Positions 12,263-27,200 are shown, counted from the stretch's first letter. The stretch is 64,000 nt of DNA from Antennarius striatus (GCF_040054535.1 NC_090796.1:5941001-6005000); one strand, 5' to 3'. Notes: generated by a model from the letters alone, not told the origin. Numbers and translations: made by a program.

Positions 12263-15200
12263 ATGGAAGACAAGAAAAGGAAAAAAGACGACAAAAGGAA
12301 AAGGGAAGCCTCTCAGAAGGTAAGCATTTTTACAATTATAAGATCATATGTTTTGCTACAGCATCTTGTTAAATCTTGCTAAATTTCCCAGTTTGGGATA
12401 AAGTATATCTATCATTCATATTATTTTTGATATAGCCTCAGGAACACAAGCTGGATTTACATGGACAAGTTTCTTTACTTTTATTTAGGCCATTTTTATT
12501 TGGTGTCATTTCACCTGTTTGGATGACTTGTGATCTCAGATCTGATGTTTACATGCGTCGCTACATTTAATTGGAACAGCCGTATGACATGCTTGGAAAT
12601 TACGCTGCCTACATTATCCTCAAGTGATAATCGCTGCTACAAAGCTGGTTCATCGCTTTGTAGGTCTTCTCTGGACCTTTTCTCCCACTTTGTCAGTCTT
12701 TACTGCAGAGTTGGTTTGGCCTGTTGCATGTTGCTACCATGGGATAATTTTTAAAAGTAGAAGTATGATTCATAATATCAGTAACTGTGTCACTGCGCCT
12801 GTTTCCCTACGTGAAAAGAGACTTGATCCAGACTTTATATGCGTTTCAAATATTTAATCATAATTAATCTTAGCATATGTGTGTTTGTTATAATTAACTT
12901 TTTTATGATAATTATTTAAAGTAGAGTGATTGTAATTCTAAACTTGGGGTTAGGGTTAAATATTTAACAAATCAGGTTATTTACGCTGAGAAAACAATTT
13001 TGGATTGAGCCAAATTGTCTTAACGTTTCACAGATCCAGGAGCAGCTTTTTGCTAAACTGTTTATAGAATATAAGGAGATAATGGGAACAATAACAGATC
13101 ATGACAGTCAGTCACTAATGAATGGCTGATGGGAAACATGATAAATATATTATTCCAGGTCTCTTAGGATTCCTTTAACTAGCTACGATCAGTCGTACAG
13201 CATATTGTAGCCATTCCTATATACTATTTTTCACCTTTGCCCAGCACTTAATGTATTTACAGTTGAAATATGAATTGTGTTGTTCTCTCTTTGATGACAG
13301 TTGAATAAATATTTCTATTCTATTCATTTTAGGTAGCAGAACAAAAAAACAAAGGTAAGCAACACTGATTTTTACTATACACACACATAAATCTGATCAT
13401 CTCTCCTTTTTTTATTATTGTGCTTAGTAGTATTCTTGTTTCTGTGCGTCTTTACGTCTTTTACACACATTTTTTGACAGGGACGTACGATCATCAGACA
13501 TCGTGCGTCTCTGGGACGCAAGCTTTAAATACCTTTAAAAAATGACCGACTGACCAAAAAAAATCTACAAAAATATTCAGTTTATCCATTTCTCCACTTA
13601 GATTACGAACCGAGAAATCGCCATTATTTTTTCATCTTGCATGAGTTTCTCTTCACAATATTCACCTGTGTGATTCTGCCTTGTCAAAATTACATTATCA
13701 CCAGGCCTCTATAAAGATGCAAAAGTTTGAGAAAAAGCACTGCTTGGTGCAGTGTCCACAGGAGAATATATGAATTAAAGGAAAAAACAAAACAAAACTA
13801 TATTACATCTTTCCTTATTTCTAAAACTTTTTTTAAGAATGATCATCAGGCTCTAACATTTTGATAAAAATAATACAAAACTTTACTTTTTTTCATTTTA
13901 CTAAAACAGTTATGACTTAGTTACTAATAAAATCTTAAATTAACAATTTATTTAGTTTTTATATTGTACTATTGGCAAAACTCAGTCCTTGCATACGGCT
14001 TCTACTGTATATTCTGTTATAACTTTTGGGATGCATAAACGTCCTATTGGGATACACAAATGTTTTTGTTGTGCACTACTTTTTTGAGGTAAAATTAATT
14101 CTGGCTTAGTTTTAGATTTCAAATTGCTGGCATTACCAAACCCCTGGAGTTGTATTCATTTTATGTTTTAAGACAAATAGAGACTTTTCATCTTCAAAAT
14201 GCAATTTTCTTAATTTCTCAATAGTTGCTTGTTAGTTTGATTTGTAAAAATATGATCCAAAGTGTTGGCATTCAGTAATTCTCTGTATTATCTTCTCTCT
14301 ACTATGACATACAGTTACCTTGGGTAATTAATAAATGAATTATGCCTGATATGTTTTTCTCTCCATCTCCAAATCATGCAGTGCCAGACTCGACCAAGCC
14401 AGCGTCTGCCCAGTCTCCTGCCACTCAGAGCAGCTCTGCCTCCCCCAGCCCTGGACCCACCCCCTCTGCCTCCCCATCCCCAGCCACCTTGGGCCCTGGC
14501 AGTGCTGCCACCCCATCACAGGGCGGCAACAATGCCAAGCGCCTGGCGGTGGCCAACGGACAGCCCACCTCTACCAACATTTCTTCCTCTTCCGTTGGTG
14601 GCCCCGGTGCTGCTGGAAACAGCGGCGCGAGTAGCGGAGCCCAGGCGCCTCAGCAGCAACCGCGCTACATGCCGAGAGAAGTGCCGCCTCGATTCCGCTG
14701 CCAGCAGGACCATAAAGTGCTACTGAAGAGAGGTCAGCCGCCACTGTCCTCCATGCTGCTGGGAGGCGGAGGAGGAGGAGATGGCCCCAATGCAAACATG
14801 GCTGCTGTCTCAGGTAAGTGCTAATTATGCCATTTTCATACTAGGATAACTGCATTCTTGTATGAAGGTTGTATCTATTGCTATTTACTTCTAATGAATG
14901 TCTTGATGGATTTGGTTTTTCAGATTCGGGTGCAGCTAGCTCCTCACTGGCCCTCACCTCATCATCAGTTGCTGCTTCTACTACTACTTCTAATTATGCA
15001 AATACCATGTGGGGGATGAGCTCGAGCAGCCAGACCTCCTCTCAGGGCAGGGAGAAGGTAATCGTCGATGGCAACGACCTGGAGGAGTGGCCTAGCATTG
15101 CCGGTAGTGATGGAGGAGGAGCTTCTTTCACTGGGGTCGGAGGGGGTAGCGGCAGCAACAACAACAGCATGCCTGGGAACAGCATCAGTGGCTCCGGCAA

Positions 15201-18200
15201 CCAGTCGTCACCCACTTCCTCGTTCTCTTTGTCCAATGAATGTATGCAGTCGTCCAACAGCGTGGCATGGGGGATGTCTGCCTCCCAGGGTCATCTTGGA
15301 GGAGGGAGTGCAGCGGCAGCAGTCGGGCCTCTGCTACAACAACCCTCCTCACTTTCCAAAGCCTCTACTGTGCCGGGGGGCCACGACGCCAGTGGCCCCG
15401 CGAACGGCAGCAGTGGGATTCCAGGTGCCAATTTCAATCCAAATGCCAACCCTTCGGCCTGGCCTGCCCTGGTGCAGCAGGATGGGCCTGCTGCTGCTGC
15501 AGGGGAAGGAAACCCATCGTCCTTCCATCACCAGGGCCCCGGAGGGTCTTTGTCTGCCAACAACTCTGCTTGCCTGGGGCTGGGAGGCGGGGCAGTCGGG
15601 GTGCTCGCGAGTCACCCACCTTTATCTGTGAATCAATCAAGCACCCATCAGCGCCAACTTCACCAAATGCAATCAAGAGACAGAGACATTGGAGGGGGGA
15701 AGTGGGACAGCGAATCAATGGGACCAAAAACTGCAGGGGGGGACGGGATTGTCGGTGGTATGGACCGTGGTGTTGGAGGAGGTGAAATAGGAGTGGGAGA
15801 CCACAGCCTCAACTCCTCCTGGAGAGGCCATCCCTCTTACTCTGCAGCTAATTCCAAAATTGGTGCCTCAAGGACTGACGGGTGGGAGGGTGGAGGAGGG
15901 GGCGTGGGGGGATTTGGAGCTGCTGAAGGAGATAATGGAACCTCAAGTTGGGGTTACCCAAGTTCCGCTGGTGGAGTAAATGCTTGGGACAGTGCTGGAA
16001 CTGGGGCAAACGGTAGTCAAACCTCCGGGTTATCTCAGGGAGGGTGGGGGTCATCAGGAGTAGGAGGGGAAAGAGGGGGTTCCGGTGGCGATTGGAGTGG
16101 GAGCTCTACGGGTGTGGGTGGAGCTAATCCAGGAGGTGAGGCAATGGGTGGGGCCTGCAGCAGCAACAGCAGCAGTAGTGGAGGCAGCACAGCCGGTAAC
16201 CCCCCCGCCTCCACCTCCTCTTCCTCAACAGTCACTACCGTGACGAGAGCTTGGGACAATCAGAAGGGAGAGGGGGAAACTGGGGAGTGGGATGGGATAG
16301 GAGAAGGACGTGGGGGGTCCTCTTCCAGCGGTGGAAATTCCAGAAGTGGGAGTGGGCCCAGCAGCGGTCACAGTCGTTCTCATCACTCGGCACCCAACGC
16401 TGAAGCTGCCTTACAGAACCTGCTAAGCCGATCTGATCTGGACCCTCGAGTCTTGTCCAACACGGGGTGGGGCCAAACGCAGATTCGACAAAACACATCC
16501 TGGGTCTTAGAAGAGCACGGAGTGAAAAGTAAAAGCGGATCTTCTGCTACATCGAAACAGTCATCTTCTCTTAGTGGTTCTTCTCAGTATTCCGGTGGAC
16601 CGAGGACCCAGGTAGCTGACGCGGTTGGACTCGGGGCCAATTCGGCCCTGATTCCATCAACTGGGTCCTCCGCAGAGGGCTGGGAGAGTAGCAGTAACAG
16701 TAGCAGCAGTGGGGCGTCTCTGTCTGGGAGAACCCCGCTACCTTCAGGCACCAACGTGAGGAACCTGGGCGTATCACAATCTGGGGCAGTGACCACAACA
16801 GGATCTGGTATGGGGTCGGGGGTCATACCAGGACATAGCCAGCAAGGGAAGGCTACTGGCTGGGGTGGGGGAGGGATGGATAGCCAGGAAGCCAAAGGTT
16901 GGGGAAGTGAGGAATGGGGAGAGAGGAGTAGAGGAGGAAATGGAGGAGGATGGGGTGATCATGGACAACAGGGTGACCCAGGGAGTGGAGGGTGGGGAGG
17001 AAGTCAGGAGGAGAAAGGGACGGGGGGGTTGAAAGATATGGAAAGGGGAAATGGAGGAAGTGGGTGGGCATTAGGACAAAAGGTGGGGGCAGGTAGAGAC
17101 TGGGGAGAGCAGCAGTCCAAAGGAAATAGCGGATGGGATGATGGGAGGATGAACGGAGGAAACTCAGGTGGGGATTCAGGCGGGGGTGGTTGGGGGAGCT
17201 GGGACGATGGTGCTCCCAGGAGAACCTGGGGAGCAGGGGGAGGGGGGGGTGGAGGGGGAGGGGTAGGGGCCATGGGGTCCAAACCCAATCAGAGTTGGAG
17301 CAGCGGAAATAAAACACACCAGATGCCAAACAGCCTGCCGGGTTCCATCGCCGGCCCGCAGGCACAACTACAACAGCAACAATCACAGCCCCGCAATCAG
17401 CATCCGCAGCGGCAGCAAGTATCGGACCAAGGGGCTATGCAAGGGGGCGTGGGGAGGAAATCCGTCTCTCAAGCCCAGAATCAGAACCAAAGCTCAGGCT
17501 GGACCTCAGGGCCCATCCCTGGTGGCTCCGGAGGAGGAGGAGGTGGATCTGAACCGAGTGGGTGGGAAGAACCTTCACCGCAATCTATTAGCAGGAAGAA
17601 CGAAATCGATGATGGAACATCAGCATGGGGAGACCCAACTCATTACAACTACAAGCCAGTCAACCTGTGGGATAAGAACAGCGCCCCCGCCGGACAGCAG
17701 CCACATGACCACAGTCAAGTTCAACAGCAGCAGCAGCAGCAGCAGCAGCAACAGGGACCTCCGATACAGCAACAGCCTTGCAGGCAAGCTGCAGGGCCGA
17801 ACAGAGATTTCAGCACTGGTCATGGACCTGGAAAAACACCAGCTATGGGTAAGAATCCACAAACCGAAGCTGATCACAGCACTGCTGTTATCAACCAAAC
17901 AAGACTTGGTTCATTCAGTGCCAAATTCAGTGTGAAAATGAAAAAAAGTTCTTGCATAAGGATAAGGACATTTTTAGCAAATGTTTTTCTTGAATTTAGT
18001 TTGACTCTTTACTCACTTGATGAAAAACTGAAACTCCGAAGTTCATCATTAGTCTTAGGATAAAGGGTTTTGTGTACAATATATACTTGACAAAAGATAA
18101 ATGGAAATTTTATATAATTTCAATTTTGAAAGAATTGAAGCCGCGAATATGATAAATACAGAATTTTCCGCACTTTAAGGCGCACCAGACTATAATGGCG

Positions 18201-21200
18201 CAACTTCAACGAATGGCCTATTTTAAAAAACTTTTCACATACAAGGCGCACTGGATTATAAGGCGCACCATCAAATAATGGCCTATTCTAACAAAAAATT
18301 TCACATATTAGGCGTTTTGGATTATAAGGCTCACCGTTGGTTTTGAGAACCTTAAAGGCTTTTTAGGTGTGCCTAATAGTGCGGAAAATACTGTAATCTG
18401 AATATAGGGCTAAAATAACAAACAGGTTTATCTTTCAGGCTGACATTCGTAACAGTAGTTTTCATTTAATAGTTATGTAAGTGGATTGTGTTTCTGAATC
18501 AGTGATGGCAGTATGACACCTGTTCTGATGTATGCTGCTGTGAAAATTACTCGGAAATTAATGACTCAAAATGCACAACCACAACCACGTTCTTCACGAG
18601 GAAGGCTGAATTTCTGTTTATAGGTTAGCATTGAGGTTTATTAGTGTGAGCAGCATCGTTTCACATCCATCCGTTTGTTTTCTCTGCAGTTAAATCTTAA
18701 AACCAATAGCAACAGTAACCATGACCTGAATGCTTTTAGTAGTAAGCTGTTCTTTACGGTAACCAAGGCTACTCTAGCTGTCAACGTTAGCTGTTGTTTT
18801 TCATCCCATTAGCTTGATGGAGCTGCTTTCATTTTTAAACAGCAATGCTGCATGTGAGAAAACTGTCCCATGTGTGTTCTCCATGTATAACATTCAAGTT
18901 AACAAGCAAATATTTTCTGAGAAATGTTTTGCTGAGCTTCAAATGCTCAGTTTTTTTGACAAAAAAATGTAATTCAGGGGAGACTATTCATCCATCTTGT
19001 AAATTAGACGATCACAATCGTCCATCTACAGCTACTTATCCACCTCTAGCGGGTCAAAGGTCTGCTGGAGCCCATCTCAGCTGGCTGGGTGAGATACAGG
19101 GGACACCACAGATAAAACGCCAGCTCATTACGGAACAACACGGGAGACAAACAAACCCTCATGCTCACACCTGCGGACAATTTTGGTGAAGACCGATTCA
19201 CCTAAGCTGCATGTTTTTGGAGGTAGCCGGATCTTTTTGAAAATGGAACTTTATGTCTTACGGTTACGCCGTCCGTCCACATGACAACGCAGATTTCTGT
19301 GACGAGAACGGAACTTTTCAAAAATGGCAGGTCTGCGTTGTCGTGTGAACGCTGTAATGTAAACTTTTACTACAAGGGGGGAGTCTCCCTGTGGGGAAAA
19401 CCGCTGTGACGTTAGAGTGTGTGACCCGTGTCTACATGTACACACAGAATCAACAGAGTTAAAACCGGCTATTTTCTGACATATAACAGCTCCACATCAA
19501 AGATGCGTTGATAAACATACTTGACAGTTCAATATTTGTTTGTTTCTTTTTTTATGAGTCATGAAGTGTATATATTATTTTTTCATTCATCCACGTTCTT
19601 TGGCAAAGATGCCGACCCCAGGTCTGGGTCAGACCGGAACGCGTTGCCTGCTGGTGGAAGAACTCTCTGATGGTTGTCGTCCTCCAGGAGGAACGGGGTG
19701 AATTTCTACACGTCCCAGTCCTGTCTGTTGTAGTTCTCGAAGCTGTTACGGAGAGGTTCTGGTTATGAACCTGTTGATCAACTGACTGATGCGTTACGTG
19801 TGAACGGAGTTTTTTCTAAAACACTGTTGTGTGGAGGCAAATTTTTTCTATGCGGGGGAAAAGAAAAATCCGTTTTCAAAAGGATCCTTCTACGTGTGAA
19901 CATGGCCCAAGACACAGGAAGAACATATAAATTCCACAGAGGGGAATCGAACCCCAAATGTTCTAGCTGTCAGACAGCAGCGCTACACACTGCACCACCA
20001 CCATCAAGAAACTGTCAAATTTAATGATGCACAGTCTACACGCTGGACTTTTTTTCAACAATTTATAGCTGTGTGCTTCCCTGCCACGTTTCTCTATCTT
20101 GACCTTTGTCTGCAGGACCATCAGGGTGGGGTGGTACTTCTCCAAGCAGCCCTCCAGTAGACAATGGAACATCAGCTTGGGGAAAGCCTAGTGATGCTCC
20201 TACTGGCTGGGGAGACCCTGATGATACTGGGGGAAAGACAGCGGGTTGGGGAAACCCTGCTCCAAACCTCATCAAGTCTGGTTAGTTCTCATTGTTATAC
20301 CTAAACCCTCAGTGGTTGTTGATTTGGAATTACAGTATTTGCCTTTTGATTATCCACGCCATCTTATTTTGCTAAATTGATTGTGTGCGTACTTTATAGT
20401 CCACAAATAAAAATGAATTCCAGATGTGGGCCTTTCCCCTGCAGGCTCAAAGTCTATGCAAGATGACTGGGGGGACAAGGAGGTCTCTGTGACAGCATCA
20501 CGTCACTCAAGCTGGGAAGATGAGGAGGAGGGAGGCGGCATATGGAACAGCACTGGCTCCCAGGGAAGCGGCTCATCCTGGGGACAGGGAAGCAACGGAG
20601 GCTGGGGGCAGAGCACTGCAGGGAAGAAGCCCAGCAACAAGGTGTGTTACTGCTGGGATCATGGGAGAAAAAAAAAAGCATTTAAGAAAGGAAACGGCAC
20701 ATGGCAGCGTTTTGGTCCTGCAGTCGTCACATTAATATTTTCTATTAAAACCCTGCAGAGCATTTCAATAATTTTAATTTGCTTTACAGGGTCCACTGAA
20801 GACGGGTGGAGGAGATTCATGGATGAGCCCCGTCAACAGACAGTTCTCTAACATGGGGCTGATGGTAAGACAAAACAATGTGTCCATTTTTCAAGTCGTT
20901 TTCCTAAACCAGGATGATGATGATGATGATGATGGTGGTGGTGGCCTTCTTCTTGTGGACAGAACGACGATCCCAGTGGCCCAAACATCGACCTGGCCCT
21001 CCAGGAGAAGAAGATGGACATGGAGAAGAGAGGCATGGGCATGAGCGATTACAATGGCGATATGAGGAAGGGGGGGAGAGGAGGGGGTGTGGCGTATCGC
21101 CCACCTATTTCCAAAGAGGCAGCCACTGCGGAGGCTCATTCATTCTATGATAAGGTGATCCTTCTCCACCCACCTGAACTCTCTTGTTGTGTGTTTCTCG

Positions 21201-24200
21201 TGTCTGTTTAACATTTTGTCCTTTCTTACTATTCTTTATCTCCTTATGTGGTTCTACCTCGTCTTCTGGTCTGCCCCACTTCCTTCTGTCTTAACCCCTA
21301 CCTCACCCCCTCACCACCACTCAAAAATTGGTCTTCTATTGGCTGTCGCTGTGACAGACCTTGCCGTTGACCAATCAGGATTGGTGCCTTGGGGAGGAGG
21401 GTCCTTGCTCTCTGTACTCACCACCCACTGTCTACAAGCCCCATCCCCTCTTCAACCACACTATCCCCTTTAGACAAGTAAGATCACGGCTCCCACTGTT
21501 TCTGTCCCACCATCTTGTGCATTAGGTTTTAAAAGTTTGGTTTCTGTGAACAATGAACTTTTAATTGTACCGACAATTTGCCTGTTCCAGTCGTCATGTT
21601 TTTCCTAATGTGCATATTTTTATACACGTGTTTTTCACACACATCAGGTATTTAAGGGACCTTTTTAACATTTTGTTTTCATCTTTGATCTTAGGGCAGT
21701 CACAGTATTTTTGGCAGCGGTGGAGGGATGGCTCAGTCAAGACATCAGCAAACTGTCCCACCCATAAACCAGTCCCCAGGGATACGAGCGCAAGTGCCTC
21801 ATCAGTTCCTGTCTCCTCAGGTACAAATGCTTTCGGTTTTATTCAGTATTACTTTCAGTTCTGTAGATATTTCACACTTCTCAGTGACACAGGAAATGTG
21901 TGGGTGGACTGTGTAGAGGAGATGTTGTTTTTTTTCCCCTCTATTTGCACTACTGAGTAAACTAAAAGTAGTTTATTCAACTTGGAAATGTGTTTCACTT
22001 GTTTCCTTCTCCATTTTTCTTGCTTGTAGTTAAATTTATTATAAATCGTCAGGTATATGCATGCAGCACCAGGCTGTTCACTGACATCTTTGTGAATTCT
22101 CTGAGATGCATTTTACTGATTCTTCATTGAGTGAACTAATATCACATGACCTGCTGACTCTGTGTTTGGTATTGATTAGTTAGTACAATCCCTAGAGGAC
22201 ATGATCGGTCTTTAGAACAACGTGGATCACATTTCCTGCCTTAATTTGGAAGAAGAGAAAGTGAGAAACACGTATTTTCTGCCAATTTAATTAATCTCAT
22301 TCTTCGTTCGTGTACCGGATTAAGTCAGTTGTTAACACCAGCTAATTAGAACATGAAGAAGAATCAATACTAAGTGGAAGAAGCAGAAAGCTTATATGGT
22401 TGCTAGGGGTTACTGCACCAAAATTTCTATGGTAACAGGTGTGCCTTACTGCTGTTGTGTCTGTCTCCAGGTGCCAGGTTCCATGCTGAAGCAGGTGCCC
22501 CCTCCCAGCGGGAGCGTGGGAGGAGTGGCAGGACTAGGGGGAGGTGTTTTCCCTCCACAGCTGTCCCCCCAACATATTGCCATGCTCAGCAGCATCTACC
22601 CACCTCACGTTCAATTTCAACTGGTGAGAGGCAGCAGTAAACATGAAGCACTGCAGGTTTTCATCCTCATTCAGTAAATTATCAGTTTGGAAGTCACAAA
22701 AATTTAGAAAGAGAAAATTGTAAACACCAACTGTTTTGAACATTGTACAGGTGAACAGGTGATCGTATAGAAATATAATATGTATAACTAATACTCTATA
22801 GATAATGAAATGTAGAAATATATTTTTGTATGAAAGGTATTTGTAAGGTTTATGCAAACCTTTTTTGGCCACAGCTCTAAAAGTTTGGTTATTTATTTTC
22901 CTGACAAAACAATGAAGTCTTTAAAAACTGCATTTATTGTGGAGTATCTACCATACACACTAGAAGTTACAACACATAAAAGAAGTGATTTGGTTTATTA
23001 GCATTACGTGGAAGTAGTGGTCTCCATAACGTGAGAGGTTTTTCTTGCTGTCTTGTTGGAACCCACTTCCTTTTTGAGCGTATTGGGGGAAAAAACGTTT
23101 GTGCCACCACCACAGAAAGTCTCCTTAAATATCAATGTACAGTGGTACCTCTACTTACAAAATTAATTGGTTTCCTGAAGAAATTTCGTAAGTAGAGACG
23201 CAAATGCCCTAATCCATTCCAAGCCCCAAAAAATTCTGACATAAATGTTTTATAAAGCATAAAAATGCATCAAAACATGTAACAAATACATGTTACAATT
23301 AGATTATTACACAATAAATGAGAGTTGTGCATAACCTAAAAAACAAAGAATAGAGTAAAGAATAATAATGACAGTCATTTACCTTTTAACTGCTGTCCTC
23401 ATTGTTTTTTGCCCTCTTTGGTTCATGCGCTCCTACCTCACCATGCCGGACAATGGAGTGAATTCCAGTCCTCCTTTTGAACTTCTCCAACCACCCACGC
23501 GATACCTTAAACTCCTTAAACTTCCTTTTGTTTTAATAACGTGGCGATTGTAGATACACTACAGCCACATTCTTTTGCGAGATCAACCAAACGTATCCAT
23601 TTTTCATGCTTTTCTATCATCTCTTGCTTTGTTTTTTCAGACAAACTCTTTTCTTCGTCTTTTCTTTTCCTCTTTTCTCCGTCACTTTCTTGGGGTCCAT
23701 AGCAAATACTCTAAAAGTTAATATATTTACGTAAAACTATGAGAAAACATCATGGGTCGAGAGCCAAATGACGAGGACCCTGCATTAACACCGATCTAGC
23801 TCCACACAGAGGTCCCTCTTAGTCAATGGGATGCCAGGAAGATACTAGGTAATAGCCAGTGGCAGAGCAGCAATGATAATTGTTGCATTCAGGAACCTGT
23901 GGGAGCTGCAAGTATCAGCCCATACTGTATTTTTACCTTACATAAGTTGAAATTTTTTTCGTAACTACAGGTAATATTTTCCTGCTGAGAAGTTTCGTAA
24001 GAAGATGTACCACTGTATTAGCTATTTTTCATCATGCACCATTCATGTGAACACACAACTGTTCGGGGTGTATCTTGTCACAGCAGCTTTGCGCTGAGAT
24101 TTGGACCGTTTTCCCACCAAACTTCACTCTTTGAAATGAATCACAGATCACATGCAGCTTTATCAGGGGAGGGCAGTCTGAACAAGGATCAGCCATTGTC

Positions 24201-27200
24201 CCTTGCACAGAAGCTCACAAACGGAAAAGATTATTTTTGAATGAATTCTTGATGATACTTTTCATAAAAAGAAATATTTTTGGCCTGTTGCTGGCCTGGC
24301 AGTCAGTGGTTTACTTTTGTAAACCAGTCGTATACTGTATAATTAAACACAGCTAGATAAACACAAGCTAATTAACAAATTGTTACATGTTTGTATTTAG
24401 AATTTTGTTTTTGCTGTTGGCTCGGTCCTCCGTGTTTTTTCAGGCTTGTCAGCTCCTCCTCCAGCAGCAGCCGCAGCAGCAGCAGCAGCAACAACAACAA
24501 CAACAACAACAACAACAGCAACAACAGCAACAACAGCAGCTGCTGCAAAACCAGAGGAAGTTTGCACCCAACGTGCGACAGCAGACTGACCCCCAACAGG
24601 TACACACAGATACAGTATATCACACAATCCTTTTTTTTTCCCCCTTCATTTTACCAGTTTAACTAATCTCTGGCTGTTGTTGTGTTTTTGTTTGTTTTTT
24701 ATTTTTTGGGGGATCTCAGCTGGCCAGGATCATGGCGGTTCTCCGACAGCAACAGCAGCAGGTTGGGGGTTTAGGTGGTAGCTCCAAACTTTCACCCTCC
24801 CACCATGGAGGAGTTGGTGGTGGAGGTCCAAAGCTGCCTGGGACTGATCCTGTGCCTCATCCAGGCCTTGCAGGATCTGTGACTGACATGCACCAGAAGA
24901 ATCTGGGGCCGTACTCTGGTAAAGTGTTGTTTCTAGATGACTTTAATGCACAGGTTAGTCCAGTCAATATTCTGGGTTTCCTTTAGCAAGAAATTAAACG
25001 TTCTCTATTTTTCTGCATCTCCTCCTGTGAGCAGGCTTTAGCTCTGGTGTGAACCTACCTGGCATGGACCTGGGTGGCTCTGTGGTGGGGGGACCTGGGG
25101 GCATGAAGGACCTGGGGGGTCAGCAGTCCCGCTTCAAATGGATGATGGAAGGACACTCTTCTCCAGACACCACCTCACTTGAAAATGCGTTCCACAAAAA
25201 TGGTGAAATGCTTATTATTATGTTTATTATTCATTCACATGTTGGATTTGATAAAACAGGGAACAGGAGGGTGTTAAGATAAAAGGGGTTAATGGGATTC
25301 CTTGTGAAATCACATTTAAAGATGATCAGTGAACTCATCTGGTGTTGAATGATGTAACAAATGTGATCATCAGCCTCTGTCAACCTTCTAGGTCCTGTCA
25401 CCCCTATGAAGATGCCAGGGGCCTCGCCCTACTCCCAATATGACATGATGGTTGGAGATGGACTGGGTGATAATTGGCACCGCACTCCTGGCAACAAGAT
25501 GGGTGTAAAGCCTCCCACCACCCCCAGCTGGCCCCCTGGTTAGTGACAAGTGAATGTTCAAAAGGGTTATCTGAGTTGGACCCAGGAGAGGAGGGGTTAA
25601 AACCCGTGTCCCCTCTGACCTGTACACCTGTAGTTTCCTAGGGTGATAGCTGCGTTTAGGCGTCTGTCAGGCTGACGCCTCGCTCGAGGTTTTTATTAGT
25701 TTAAGGTGACGGAAAACTAGGTGACGTGTGTTTCCTCTTCAGAGTTCCATCCTGGTGTGCCCTGGAAGGGCATTGACCGTGCTGACCCTGAATCTGACCC
25801 TGATATGACACCAGGGAGCATGATGGGAAACGCGGTGTCCCCCAACCTCAATGATACTGAGCACCAGTTGTTACAAGATAATCCTGGTAAGAACTCCACG
25901 TGTCATTTTCCATGTGTGTCGTCTTGTTCCTGGTGTTTCTGTCCCTGTCGGAGCGTAACCGCTGACGGACCTGAAACAGAGGTTCAGGTTTTCATTTAGG
26001 GGAACATGCCTGAGGCAGATGATGTGTTTTTCTATACAGATTCCACCCCTCCCCTCAACACCTTGCTGCCTTCACCTGGTGCCTGGCCCTACCGTGCCTC
26101 TGACAGTCCCCTAAGCAACGCACACAACTCAGGTAAATACAAGCCAACACACACCTTGTACTTTCTGAGCTTGTGTGTTCTTTTGTCTTTACTTCTGATT
26201 AGAGCCAAAATTATGTGCTAGCTGATGAGTTTATTCCAACGTTACAAATTAGTTGGCAACGTAATAAGTTTAATGTAAGCCAAAGTCAAACATATGCGTC
26301 TCACATGTCTCTTGTTTTTTTTAACTTGGGTGAATAAACATTTGATTTTAGGCTCTGATTCCAAAAGAACAAACAATGTGGTTTTGTAAAGTTGGGTTTA
26401 ACAAGTTATTTTCCTCTGTTTCACAGACCATCATTTGGTATATTTTTTAAATGAAAAGAATTCATAGTGGGATCCATTTCTGATTGTCCCAGACATGATC
26501 AGTCTGAATGTGCTAAAGATATTTTTAGAATATTTAAATTCACATTTTAAATGCCCTAAAATCAGTGGAGATGTAATAATTTTTTCACAATGACTTTGGG
26601 TACCTCTGTACCCTAACAAGATGTCTTCTCTACTAGTTGAAGATACTGGAGTATGTCAAATGAGAGAAAAACCTTGAACCATAATCTCTATGCTTCATGC
26701 TTTGGGCATTTGTATTGAATCCCAATGGTGGTGCATCGTACACAGATCAGTTTTGTCTTGATCCAATGAGTAATCCTAGTATACAGAGTGACATAGTATT
26801 ATAAGCCCCCTTTAGACCCTCATTTACTTCCTTTACTTTCCAGCAAAGTACACAGAATACAAGACCAGCTGGCCCCCAGAGCCCATTGGACACAAGTCTT
26901 GGAAAGCCAGCCGCAGCAACAGCAGCCAGAACCAGCTGTCCCGCCCACCCCCAGGACTAGCTAGTCAAAAGCAGCCATTGCCTTCTCCTTGGTCCGGAGG
27001 AGGCCCTCGACTGGCTGGCCGGGGTTGGACCAGTGGCTCCAGCACCGCTGGTAATACCCCAATGCGTTTCGTTTGTTTTTTCTTTAACAAGGTTGTCCCT
27101 TTTCCTCATTCCAGGCACAGCATTTGTTCAGATATGGTGCTAATGCAGATGCACGTCATGAAACAATCCACTATTGCAGAATTGTATCAGCTTATTTAAA

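Noticed and set aside
14376-14726. Alternative-frame open frames over the tnrc6b exons, on both strands, up to 187 codons
   Set aside because: They are shadows of the GC-rich low-complexity coding exons; the true frame is fixed by splice phase and similarity to TNRC6B.
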